A program made the position numbers and the translations under genes. The notes below the pieces were generated by a model, which was not told the DNA's origin, did not search any database, and worked only from the letters and a program-made list of their open reading frames with translations. 64,000 nt of DNA from contig NZ_JANCLX010000030.1 of the NCBI RefSeq assembly GCF_024295805.1, positions 49,224 to 113,223 on the forward strand, read 5' to 3'. Below are positions 41,570-49,764 of the stretch, one piece after another. Each line of letters begins with the position of its first letter. The first letter of the stretch is position 1. Source of the DNA: Streptomyces cucumeris (GTDB lineage: Bacteria; Actinomycetota; Actinomycetes; Streptomycetales; Streptomycetaceae).

Positions 41570-43672
41570 GTGGGAATAGATGCGGATCTGCTGGCGGTGG
41601 TTCCACTGGACACCGAACGCGCGAAGGACTCCGCCGTCACCGGTGCCAAGGCCGCTCATCTGGCCCGCGCCGCCGTGGAGGGGCTGCCGGTGCTCCCCGG
41701 CTTCGCCCTCGTACCGGCCGGGCGGGCGAAGGGCGCCCCCACCGGGGTGGAGGCGCTGCGCCGGGCCTGGTCCGAGCTGACCGGTGAGGGCGGGCGGCCG
41801 TTGGTCGTGCGGTCCTCCTCGGCGCACGAGGACACCGAGGACTCCTCGATGGCGGGCCGCTTCGCGTCCGTGCTCGACGTGGGGGGCTGGGAGGAGTTCA
41901 CCGACGCGGTGCGGACGGTCCTGGAATCGGCCCGCCGTGTGCAGGTGCTCCACCCTCCGGAGGGGCGGAACACGGACCCGCTGGACGGTATGGCGGTCCT
42001 GGTGCAGCCGATGCTGCGGGCGGTCACCGGCGGGGTGATGTTCGGCGCGGACCCGGTGGAGGGCCGGGAGGACCGCATCCTGGTCAGCGCCGTCAGCGGC
42101 GGCCCCGACCGGCTGGTGGACGGCAGCACCCAGGGGGTGCGCTACCAACTGTCCCGCTCGGGCAGACGGTTAGGGTCCGAACCGGCGGAACCCCGCTCCG
42201 CGCGGCTGCTCGGCCGGCGCGAGACCACCTCGCTGGCCCGGCTGGCCAGGAGGACCCAGCGGGTGTTCGGCCGCCCCCAGGACATGGAGTTCGGCTTCGA
42301 CGCGGAGGGCCGTCTGTGGCTGTTCCAGGCCCGGCCGATCACCGCGATGGCCGTCCGGCCGCCGCGCGGCGCACGGCTGCTGGGGCCCGGCCCGGTCGCC
42401 GAGACCTTCCCCGGGGTGCTCCAGCCGCTGGAGGAGGACCTGTGGGTGGCCCCCATGTCCCACGGGCTCACCCTCGCCCTCGACATCGCGGGGGCCGCGC
42501 CGCGGCGCAAGCTGCGCACCCTGCCGGTGGTCAGCACCGTCGGCGGGCGGGCCGCCGCCGATCTGCGCCTTCTCGGTGCGGTGCGATCCGCCCATCCTCT
42601 GCGGGACTTCATCAATCCGGCCCCCGGCGCCCGCCGTGTCATGGCCGCCTGGCGGGTGGGACGGCTGCGCTCCGCGCTGCCGCTGCTCGCACTGGACCTC
42701 ATGGCGGACGTCGACCGCCACCTCGCCGACTTCCCCGCCCCGCGGCAGATGCTCGGCGGTCAGCTCCTGGACGCGGTCGCCTGGGGGCGCACCGTACTGT
42801 CCTCCCTGCATGCGCAGGAGTCCCTGGCCGGGGCGCTGCTCCCGTCGGGTGCCGGGGCCACCGGTGCCGGTGAGGCGCTGGCCGTGCTGGCCGAGGGCCG
42901 GGCGCAGGGCCTGGGTGACGGTCAACTGCTGGTGCGCCACCCGGTTCTGCTGTCCCTGCTGCCTCCCACGCTCGGTGACCGCGGTGCCCTGCCGGAGACC
43001 ACGGTGGCGGCGGGGGTTCCGCATGGTGTGGGAGCGCTCCCGGTCCGTGAGGGCCTGCGGCTGCGTATCCGCTGGGTGCAGGAGATGCAGGTGGGGATGG
43101 TGCGTGAACTCGGTGCCAGGCTGCGGGTCGATGACGGTGCGGTGGGCATGTCCCGTCTCCTGCTGCTGCGGTGGAGCGAGCTGACCGGGGCCGCGGACGG
43201 CGGCGGGCTGCCGCCCGATCTGGCCGAGCGGCTGCCGCGGCCGGACGCCCCGGCCCTACCCGCCGCCTTCCAACTGGCCGACGGCCACCCGGTGGCGCGG
43301 ATCGTGGACGGGCGTGGCCGTACCGGTGCGGGTCAGGGCGCCGGGGGAGGCATCGGTACTGGGGTCGCCTGGGACGGACACGGTGACCGGCCCGAGCGCG
43401 CGGTGCTGGTCGTCTCCGCGCTCGACCCGGCGCTGGCCCCGTTGCTCCCCGGGCTCGCGGGCCTGGTCGCCGAGACCGGCAGCGTCCTGTCCCATCTCGC
43501 CGTCCTGGCCCGTGAGTACCGGGTGCCGACCGCCGTCGGCGTACCCGATGCCCCGGACCGTTTTCCGCCCGGCACCGATCTGTGGGTGGACGGCGGCACC
43601 GGAGCGGTGGAGAAGTCCGGTGAACACTCCGAGCCGGAGACTCCGGCGAGCCGGAAGGGAGCGGCGGCATGA
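41570..43672 (+). CDS. PEP/pyruvate-binding dikinase-like enzyme (rifampin phosphotransferase/PEP synthase relative)
   Basis: 700 residues; GTG 41570 follows AAGGAGGGGGAC. The N-terminal ATP-grasp part has GAKAAHLARA, PLVVRSSSAHEDTEDSSMAG and the late DMEFGFDAEGRLWLFQARPIT. A middle region of about 280 residues is not recognisable. The C-terminal swivelling His domain has AETGSVLSHLAVLAREYRVPTAVG with the phosphorylatable His642. This is the three-part layout of Rph and PEP synthase (ATP site, acceptor site, shuttle His). The acceptor could be an antibiotic or a metabolite. The next gene overlaps by 4 bases and encodes a membrane protein, which is not usual for Rph. Confidence 0.82.
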   Translation: MGIDADLLAVVPLDTERAKDSAVTGAKAAHLARAAVEGLPVLPGFALVPAGRAKGAPTGVEALRRAWSELTGEGGRPLVVRSSSAHEDTEDSSMAGRFASVLDVGGWEEFTDAVRTVLESARRVQVLHPPEGRNTDPLDGMAVLVQPMLRAVTGGVMFGADPVEGREDRILVSAVSGGPDRLVDGSTQGVRYQLSRSGRRLGSEPAEPRSARLLGRRETTSLARLARRTQRVFGRPQDMEFGFDAEGRLWLFQARPITAMAVRPPRGARLLGPGPVAETFPGVLQPLEEDLWVAPMSHGLTLALDIAGAAPRRKLRTLPVVSTVGGRAAADLRLLGAVRSAHPLRDFINPAPGARRVMAAWRVGRLRSALPLLALDLMADVDRHLADFPAPRQMLGGQLLDAVAWGRTVLSSLHAQESLAGALLPSGAGATGAGEALAVLAEGRAQGLGDGQLLVRHPVLLSLLPPTLGDRGALPETTVAAGVPHGVGALPVREGLRLRIRWVQEMQVGMVRELGARLRVDDGAVGMSRLLLLRWSELTGAADGGGLPPDLAERLPRPDAPALPAAFQLADGHPVARIVDGRGRTGAGQGAGGGIGTGVAWDGHGDRPERAVLVVSALDPALAPLLPGLAGLVAETGSVLSHLAVLAREYRVPTAVGVPDAPDRFPPGTDLWVDGGTGAVEKSGEHSEPETPASRKGAAA

Positions 43673-44577
43673 AGTACGTGGGCTTTCTCTTCGGCGGTCT
43701 TTCGGCCACCTACGCGGGCTACTACCTGGTGCTGTACCTGTACCGGTGGGAGTGGCAGCGCGCGCTGATCTCCGGGGTCCTGCTGCTGGTGATCGAGGGG
43801 TTCCTGGCCTGTCTGGTCCTGCTGTCCCGGCTGTCGCGGCTGGAGCGGCGTCTGGTGGAGTACGACGCCCGGGTCGAGGAGGTGCGGCGGCGGCTGGAGC
43901 AGTCCCGGGAGGCAGCGCCGGACCGCCGGTTCCGCTGGATCGGCTCGGAGGAGCTGGACGGCACCCAGCGGACGTTCGTCTTCGTACCCGTCCTCATGGT
44001 GGCCGGAGCCGCTCTGTCCGGTGTCGCGTTCCTCATCCAGAAGGTCGCCGGGGTGACCACCCGCCACGGTGCCGAACGCCGGCTGGCCGGACGGCTGGCG
44101 GGCCTTACCGCCCCTCCCGGCGCGGGCGCGCGCTCACCGCGGCTGGAGGACCGGCCCGCCGTACCGCCGTCCCGCGCCGGGCGGAAGGCGGCGGCCCTGG
44201 TCGCCGCCGTGGCCGCGGTGGCGCTCCTGGTGGTGATGCGGGGCAGTCTGGCGGACGCCACCCAGACCCGGCCGGAAGCCGCCCCGGACGCGGCGGCCAC
44301 CACCGTGGTGTTCCAGGTCGACATGCGGGGTGAGGTGGCGGCGGAGGCCCGGCAACTCGCCGCGCACGACCTGTGGCAGACCTGCCGCCGCTCCACCGCC
44401 GCCCTGAACGACCGGACTTCGCTGCACCGTCTGGAGGAGAAGGTGTACGCCGGGGTGATCCGGCCCGCCCTTCCCCCGCACGATGTGATGCGGCTGCGGG
44501 GCTGTATTGAGGACGCCTCGACCAACCGTGCCACGGCGCGTGTCCTCGGCGAGGGTCAGGCCGCGTCCCGGCACTGA
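43669..44577 (+). CDS. Multi-helix membrane protein coupled to the dikinase-like gene
   Basis: 302 residues from ATG 43669 (ATGA overlap). Predicted: two N-terminal membrane helices (about 4-24 and 34-53), a coiled-coil-like segment SRLERRLVEYDARVEEVRRRLEQ, a third helix (about 106-122), a Pro/Ala-rich loop, a fourth helix (about 171-187), and an extracellular C-terminal domain with two Cys. I do not recognise the family. Strict coupling to the dikinase-like gene suggests a complex or a shared substrate at the membrane. Confidence 0.65.
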   Translation: MKYVGFLFGGLSATYAGYYLVLYLYRWEWQRALISGVLLLVIEGFLACLVLLSRLSRLERRLVEYDARVEEVRRRLEQSREAAPDRRFRWIGSEELDGTQRTFVFVPVLMVAGAALSGVAFLIQKVAGVTTRHGAERRLAGRLAGLTAPPGAGARSPRLEDRPAVPPSRAGRKAAALVAAVAAVALLVVMRGSLADATQTRPEAAPDAAATTVVFQVDMRGEVAAEARQLAAHDLWQTCRRSTAALNDRTSLHRLEEKVYAGVIRPALPPHDVMRLRGCIEDASTNRATARVLGEGQAASRH

Positions 44578-44608
44578 GGGGGCCGGCGCGGCGGAGCCGT
44601 TGCCCCGG

Positions 44609-45193
44609 TCATACGAGGGGCGCGGTTTCCGGCGGTGCGGGGCGGTCCAGGCGCCAGATCACCTCGACACCGCTGCCCGAGGGTGCCGCGGGTGGCACGG
44701 GTGGCGCCGCCTGGTCACGCCGGACTTCGGTGAATCCCAGTCGGCGCGGGATGCCACTGCTGGAGATGTTGGCCAGGTCGTGTGTGATCTCCAGGTAGGC
44801 CACGTCCGGCCGGGCGAACATCTCGGCCGTCATGGCGGCCGTCGCGCGGGTGGCGATGCCCTGGCCGACGGCGGAGGGATGCAGCCAGTAGCCCAGCCGC
44901 CATCCCCGGGGTTCGGTCCCGGGGTAGACCTGGCACATGCCGATGAGCGTGCCGTCCCTGGCGATGGCGTAGTTGTAGGACTCGCCGCTGTCCCACTTGG
45001 CCACGTACTTCGACAGCAGCTCCCGGGTGTGCTGTTCGCTGTGCTCGGCGACCCAGGGCATCCACGGGCGCAGGTGGTCCAGGGATTCCTCGATCAGTGT
45101 GCACGCGGGAGCGACATCGCGCTCTCCCCGCCAGCGTCGCAGGACGACGTCCCCGCACTCGATGCTCTCACTCGGCCGCTCCATGACAGTCAT
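44609..45193 (-). CDS. GNAT acetyltransferase, RimJ/RimL type
   Basis: 194 residues. The acetyl-CoA-binding GNAT core includes GWRLGYWLHPSAVGQGIATRATAAM, close to the Q/RxxGxG/A consensus, and DLANISSSGIPRRLGFTEV. The N-terminus has VVLRRWRGERDV, typical of RimJ/RimL-like enzymes that acetylate protein N-termini or small amines. ATG 45193 or ATG 45184 may start it. Two convergent genes upstream and downstream give no functional hint. Confidence 0.85.
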   Translation of the reverse strand: MTVMERPSESIECGDVVLRRWRGERDVAPACTLIEESLDHLRPWMPWVAEHSEQHTRELLSKYVAKWDSGESYNYAIARDGTLIGMCQVYPGTEPRGWRLGYWLHPSAVGQGIATRATAAMTAEMFARPDVAYLEITHDLANISSSGIPRRLGFTEVRRDQAAPPVPPAAPSGSGVEVIWRLDRPAPPETAPLV

Positions 45194-45233
45194 GATCGAT
45201 CCGTTGGACGGGGCGCCGCAACGGGTGGGGGGT

Positions 45234-46460
45234 TCACCGGGCGGGTGTGTGGTCCGGGCCGAGGCGCGCGAAGGCGACCGGCAGCCGTTCCGGGCCGCGC
45301 AGGATGGCGTTCTCCCGGTACGGCGGCGGGTCGTCGACCAGGCGCGGTTCCTGGAGCCTGCGGGCGATGGCGGTGAGGGCGATCTGCGCTTCGGCGCGGG
45401 CGAGGGTGGCGCCGACGCAGTAGTGGATACCGCCGCCGAAGCCGAGGTGGGCGTTGTCGCGGCGGTCGGGGACGAACCGGCCGGGGTCGTCGAAGCGGAT
45501 GGCGTCCCGGTTGCCCGCGGCGAGCATGAGGCGGATACGGGAGCCCTGGGGGATGGTGGTGCTCGCGATGTCGATATCGGCCAGGGCGCTGCGGCCGGAC
45601 ATCTGCACGGGCGGGTCGTGCCGCAGCACCTCTTCCACCAGCGGTGTGGCCAGGTCAGGGTCGGTGCGCAGCCGGGCCAGGACGTCGGGGTGGCGGAGCA
45701 GGGCGAGGGTGCCGTTGGCGATGAGGTTGACGGTGGTCTCGTGTCCGGCGATCAGCAGCAGGCCGAGTGTGACGCGCAGTTGGACCGGGTCCAGCACATC
45801 GTCGGGGTCCTGGTGGAACATCAGCCCGGACAGCAGGTCGTCGCCGGGGTCGCTGCGGCGCCGGGCGATGAGTCCTTCGAGGTATTGGACCAACTCGCCG
45901 CGCGCACGGTCGAGTTCACGGAGTTCTTCCTCGGTCTGGGTGTCGACGGGGTCCAGGCCCCGGGTGAGCCGTCGGGCGAGGCTGCCGAAGAGGGGTTCGT
46001 CCTCGGCCGGCACACCGAGCAGTTCGCAGATCACCGTGACGGGCAGGGGGTAGGCCAGATCGGCGACGATGTCGAGCTCGCCGGGTCCGGCGCTGATGTG
46101 GGCGTCGAGCAGCCGGGCCACCAGTTCGCCGAGATGGTCGCGCATGCCCATGATCCGGGGGATGAACTCCTGGGTGACCACGCGGCGGAGCTGGTCGTGG
46201 AAGGGCGGGTCCTGGAGCAGCAGACTCCTGGCGGCCTTGGGCGTGGTGTTCTGCGGGTCGAGCCGGTCGGCGCTGCTGCGCGGGTCGTGCAGCAGTTGCC
46301 TGATCTCCTGGTAGCCGCTGACCAGCCAGGAGCCGTCGTCCAGGCGGCTGACGGGGTGGTCGAGCATCCGGGTGTAGTGGGGGTACGGGTCGGCGCGGTG
46401 CTCGTGGCGCAGGACACGGGCGAACAGCTCGGTGGCCGAGGGCGCGGTGGATGTGGTCAT
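45234..46460 (-). CDS. Cytochrome P450
   Basis: 408 residues; ATG 46460 follows GGAGAGCTCCC. The heme loop FGGGIHYCVG puts the thiolate ligand at Cys348. The oxygen-activating helix I motif is AGHETT (238-243), and the ExxR is EEVLR (276-280). All P450 hallmarks are intact, so a soluble bacterial class I enzyme is expected. It is encoded with its own ferredoxin reductase and ferredoxin, so it should be catalytically self-sufficient as a set. The substrate is unknown. The TetR gene upstream probably controls the operon. Confidence 0.93.
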   Translation of the reverse strand: MTTSTAPSATELFARVLRHEHRADPYPHYTRMLDHPVSRLDDGSWLVSGYQEIRQLLHDPRSSADRLDPQNTTPKAARSLLLQDPPFHDQLRRVVTQEFIPRIMGMRDHLGELVARLLDAHISAGPGELDIVADLAYPLPVTVICELLGVPAEDEPLFGSLARRLTRGLDPVDTQTEEELRELDRARGELVQYLEGLIARRRSDPGDDLLSGLMFHQDPDDVLDPVQLRVTLGLLLIAGHETTVNLIANGTLALLRHPDVLARLRTDPDLATPLVEEVLRHDPPVQMSGRSALADIDIASTTIPQGSRIRLMLAAGNRDAIRFDDPGRFVPDRRDNAHLGFGGGIHYCVGATLARAEAQIALTAIARRLQEPRLVDDPPPYRENAILRGPERLPVAFARLGPDHTPAR

Positions 46461-46473
46461 GGGAGCTCTCCGT

Positions 46474-47841
46474 TCACCGGTTCGGGGCGGGCGCGATGGC
46501 TGAGGGGGTGTGGCCGGGGTGGTCCCGGGTGCCGCCGGTGTCGCGGCCGGGGAATGCGGCGTCGATGATGTCGGGGTGGGCCGGGCCGTCGGTGGCGCCC
46601 AGTGCGGGTGGGAACGGCGCACGGGCTTCGATGAGCGCGGCGTAGCCGTCCAGCACACGGGGTGAGTCGACCGCCACGGCGCCGATCAGCCGGCCCTCGA
46701 GGCCGTAGGCGGCGACGAACCGCCGCTGGTGGAGTGAGCCTTGGGTGATGGCGACCTGGTCGGCGAGGGCCGGTACGCCGATGGATTTGAGGTAGTGGCC
46801 GAACTGCTGGGACCAGAAGGCGGGCAGCGGTTGGCGGAGGTGCTGGGCTCCGGGGCCGTGGACGATGTGGTGGGCGGCGGTGCGGGCCTGGGCGACGGCA
46901 CCGTCCCAGTGGTTCAGCCGCAGCAGTCGGCCGGGGTGGAGGGGGTGCGGCCGGCGGGCGATGTCACCGGTGGCGAAGATGTCCTCGGCGGGGTTTCCGT
47001 CGGTGGTCATGGCCCGGCAGCGGTCGTCGGTCACCACTCCGCGGTGGTCGGCGGCGAGCCCGGATCCGGACAGCCACTCGGTGTTGGCCAGGGCTCCGGT
47101 GGCGACCACGGCCACCTCGGTGTCCAGTACCGTGCCGTCGGAGAGCACGGCCCGGCGCAGCCGGCCGGACGGATCGCCTTCCAGGGCCCGGACCGTGGTG
47201 TTCAGCCGCAGGTCCACCCCGGCCGCGTGGTACCAGTCCGCGGCGGCCCGGCCGACCGTCCCGCCCAGCGCACCGGCCAGTGGTGCGGCGCCGCGCTGGG
47301 TCACCGTCACCGCGAGCCCGGACTCGGCGCAGGAGGAGGCGACTTCGCCGCCGGTGAACCCCGCGCCGATGACCAGCACCCGGGAGGGGCCGTTCAGCAG
47401 CGCGCCGCGCAGCCGTTCGGCGTCCTCACGGGTGCGCAGCACATGAACGCCGTCCAGGCCGCCTCCGGCCCGGGCGGGCCAGGTGCGCGCCCGGGTGCCG
47501 GTGGCGATCAGCAACCGGTCGTAGGCCATCGACCGGCCGTCGGCCAGTGCCACCCGGTGGCCCGGGACGTCCAGTCCGGTGGCGGGGGTGCCCAGCAGCC
47601 AGCGGGCGTCGATGTCGCGGACCCGGGGCAGCTCGATGTGATCGCAGTCGAGCCGTCCGGAGAGCACCGCCTTGGACAGGGGCGGCCGGTCATACGGTGC
47701 GTGGGGCTCGTCCCCGATCATGGTGAGTTCTCCGGTGAACCCTTCGTCGCGCAGGGCTTCGGCCGCGCGCAGTCCGGCCAGTGAGGCGCCGACCACGACG
47801 ATCCGGCCGGTGCGCGGCCCTGCCGCGCCCGGCGCGGTCAC
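46474..47841 (-). CDS. FAD-dependent ferredoxin reductase
   Basis: 455 residues from GTG 47841 (GTGA overlap with the ferredoxin stop). FAD motif IVVVGASLAGLRAAEALR near residues 14-31, then MIGDEPHAPYDRPPLSK, a hallmark of putidaredoxin-reductase-like enzymes. NAD motif RVLVIGAGFTGGEVASSCAESG, and the second FAD stretch DIFATGDIAR. The order ferredoxin-reductase-P450 and the overlaps imply a dedicated electron chain NAD(P)H to FAD to 3Fe-4S to heme. The C-terminal tail is Pro-rich and longer than usual. Confidence 0.9.
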   Translation of the reverse strand: MTAPGAAGPRTGRIVVVGASLAGLRAAEALRDEGFTGELTMIGDEPHAPYDRPPLSKAVLSGRLDCDHIELPRVRDIDARWLLGTPATGLDVPGHRVALADGRSMAYDRLLIATGTRARTWPARAGGGLDGVHVLRTREDAERLRGALLNGPSRVLVIGAGFTGGEVASSCAESGLAVTVTQRGAAPLAGALGGTVGRAAADWYHAAGVDLRLNTTVRALEGDPSGRLRRAVLSDGTVLDTEVAVVATGALANTEWLSGSGLAADHRGVVTDDRCRAMTTDGNPAEDIFATGDIARRPHPLHPGRLLRLNHWDGAVAQARTAAHHIVHGPGAQHLRQPLPAFWSQQFGHYLKSIGVPALADQVAITQGSLHQRRFVAAYGLEGRLIGAVAVDSPRVLDGYAALIEARAPFPPALGATDGPAHPDIIDAAFPGRDTGGTRDHPGHTPSAIAPAPNR

Positions 47842-48104
47842 CGGTGGTCTCCGTGCGCACCGGGCGCGGGTTCGGTGGCGCCGCCGAGGGTGATCGCCTG
47901 GACCGGGCAGGCGGCGGCGGCCCGCTCGACCTCGCGGCGGACCCCGCCCTCGGGTGCGTAGTCGTACTCCAGCGATTCCTCTGCGTGGAACCGGAAGACG
48001 GTCGGGGCGGCGTAGACGCACTGTCCGTAGCTCTGGCAGCGGTTCAGGTCCACCACGAGCCGCAGGGGGTGCGATGGGGGCTGTGGTCCCGGTTTCGTGA
48101 TCAT
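47838..48104 (-). CDS. 3Fe-4S type ferredoxin
   Basis: 88 residues. Cys23, Cys29 and Cys66 follow C-x5-C-x36-C-P, the pattern of P450-partner ferredoxins whose second ligand Cys is replaced, here by Tyr26 (CQSYGQC). Such clusters are 3Fe-4S. ATG 48104 begins an N-terminal Pro-rich stretch. It should pass electrons from the downstream-encoded reductase to the P450. Confidence 0.92.
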   Translation of the reverse strand: MITKPGPQPPSHPLRLVVDLNRCQSYGQCVYAAPTVFRFHAEESLEYDYAPEGGVRREVERAAAACPVQAITLGGATEPAPGAHGDHR

Positions 48105-48198
48105 CTCTCTTCCCTTCCTCCGGATCGCGGCTGGTCAGCGGCGGTCTCGGTGATAGCGGTGGGCATTCAGATAGTCATCACTATTCTAACTGTACACG

Positions 48199-48246
48199 CT
48201 ATCCGAGCATTGACATAGCGCTCCCTATGCGAATAGCATCGTCAAT
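48199..48246. promoter_or_regulatory. Divergent promoter and TetR operator
   Basis: TTGACA (48210-48215) and TAGCAT (48234-48239), 18 bases apart, form a good promoter for the TetR gene, whose GTG at 48247 is 8 bases after the -10, so the transcript should be leaderless. Inside it lie nested inverted repeats: CATAG-N6-CTATG (48214-48229) and TTGAC/GTCAA (48210-48214, 48241-48245), a likely operator covering both elements. On the other strand TAGAAT (48188-48183) is a good -10 for the P450 operon. Confidence 0.65.
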
Positions 48247-48909
48247 GTGAACACTGAGAGTGATGAACCTGTCCGGCGGCGGCTGAGCCGGGCGGAGGCC
48301 AAGGCCCGCACCCGGGAGCTCCTGCTGGAGGCGGCGGCGCGGGTCTTCGCGCGCAAGGGCTTCACCGGCGCCTCCGTGGAGGAGATCGCCGAGGCGGCGG
48401 GGTTCTCCATCGGCGCGCTGTACTCCAACTTCGGCAGCAAGGAGGCGCTCTTCCTCGAACTGCTCTCCCACCGCCAGACCGACCGCATCGCCGAAGCGGC
48501 CCAGGCGCTGGAGCGTCATCCAGCGGGTACCGGCGAAGCCGCCGCCGACGTCGGACGGCTCCTGATCGACGTCGCCGACAAGGACATCGACTTCGCCCCG
48601 CTGCAGGCCGAGTTCTGGCTCTACGCAGTCCGCAACCCCCATGTCCTGGACACCATGGCGGCCAATCTGCGCGGCCCCCGGCAGGCGCTGGAACAGGTGA
48701 TCAGCACTTCCCTGGCCCAGCACGGCGCCCCGGCCACCGTCCCCGCCGAAGCCGTGGCCACCGTGGTGGCGGCCCTGTTCGACGGCCTTGTGCGCCAGCG
48801 GCGCATCGACCCCGGCAGCGTGCCCGAAGACCTCTTCAGCGACGCCCTGAAGTGGCTGTTCGCGGGCATCACCGGCGGTACGGCGCCCGGCGCCACCGAG
48901 GCCGGCTGA
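48247..48909 (+). CDS. TetR-family transcriptional regulator
   Basis: 220 residues. N-terminal HTH: TRELLLEAAARVFARKGFTGASVEEIAEAAGFSIGALY split by normal spacing, with NFGSKEALFLELL after it, as in canonical TetR proteins. The C-terminal ligand domain is helical and not assignable. GTG 48247 immediately follows a promoter-like box, so it probably has no 5' leader. Divergent from the ferredoxin-reductase-P450 operon, which it most likely represses until a ligand arrives. Confidence 0.9.
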   Translation: MNTESDEPVRRRLSRAEAKARTRELLLEAAARVFARKGFTGASVEEIAEAAGFSIGALYSNFGSKEALFLELLSHRQTDRIAEAAQALERHPAGTGEAAADVGRLLIDVADKDIDFAPLQAEFWLYAVRNPHVLDTMAANLRGPRQALEQVISTSLAQHGAPATVPAEAVATVVAALFDGLVRQRRIDPGSVPEDLFSDALKWLFAGITGGTAPGATEAG

Positions 48910-49005
48910 GCCCGGCGCGCCATCCGCGGGGCACCGTCACACCGACCCGGTGCCCCGCACCGTCCGGTGAACGCCCACCTGCTGCCCCCGGAGGAAACAC
49001 TTTTC

Positions 49006-49677
49006 ATGAACGCTCACCGCGAGACCGGCCACCCCCGTGACACAGCGGCCCCCGGCGCCCGCAGACTGCGTGTGCGCTACGCGGGCATCGGCATCTTCAT
49101 GGCGTTCACCTGGGTCGGCGAGGGCAACGCACCGGCATGGGAGCATGCGCTGCGTACCCTCGCCATCCTGCTGATCCTCCCGCCCGTGTTCCTGCGGGCC
49201 GACCGCCACCTCACCCACAAGCTCTACGAGGCGACCCGCCCCGCACCGGTCATCGCCCAGCTGATCACCGCCAGGGTCGTCATCATCACGGCCGCCTTCG
49301 GCGCCAGCAATCTCCTCGGCCACCTGCTGGACCCGGACACCAGCCGGTCACCGGTCATGCCCGCCGCCGGTCTGCTGCTGCTCCTCCTCAGCATCCCCGC
49401 ACAGATCCGCCGGGCCCACCGCACCCGGGCCCGCGCCGTCCATCCCTCGGCCCGCCCCGCCCTCTCCGCACCGCGCCTGATGCTCGCCAAGCTGACCCTG
49501 GTCATCGGTGCGCTCCTGGTCCAACTGCTCCTGGGCGCCTCCATGGACAACGCCACCTACGTCGCCGCGGCCGCCATCGCGGTCACCACAGCCCTCCTCG
49601 GCCCTGTGGTCCACCGCCGGCTGATGGTGGCCCGGACCACCGGCGCGGTGAGGGAACCGGTCAGGGGCGCGGCCTGA
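49006..49677 (+). CDS. Integral membrane protein of unknown function
   Basis: ATG 49006 is preferred (GGAGG 11 bases upstream) over GTG 48967. 223 residues with about five hydrophobic helices (AGIGIFMAFTWVG; LRTLAILLILPPVFL; ITARVVIITAAFGAS; AAGLLLLLLSIPA; KLTLVIGALLVQLLLGAS). No motif is recognised. It follows the TetR gene on the same strand by 96 bases and could be in its transcript. Confidence 0.7.
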   Translation: MNAHRETGHPRDTAAPGARRLRVRYAGIGIFMAFTWVGEGNAPAWEHALRTLAILLILPPVFLRADRHLTHKLYEATRPAPVIAQLITARVVIITAAFGASNLLGHLLDPDTSRSPVMPAAGLLLLLLSIPAQIRRAHRTRARAVHPSARPALSAPRLMLAKLTLVIGALLVQLLLGASMDNATYVAAAAIAVTTALLGPVVHRRLMVARTTGAVREPVRGAA

Positions 49678-49764
49678 GCGTTTCCGACGGCGGTGCGCGG
49701 GCGCGGACATGGCGCGGGGCCGGGACACCCGGTCGGGCGTCCCGGCCCCGGCCGTCGGTTGCCG

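Noticed and set aside
41570..43672. Confident call as rifampin phosphotransferase
   Set aside because: The middle substrate region is not recognisable, the RAE box is absent and a membrane partner is coupled, so only the broader family is named.
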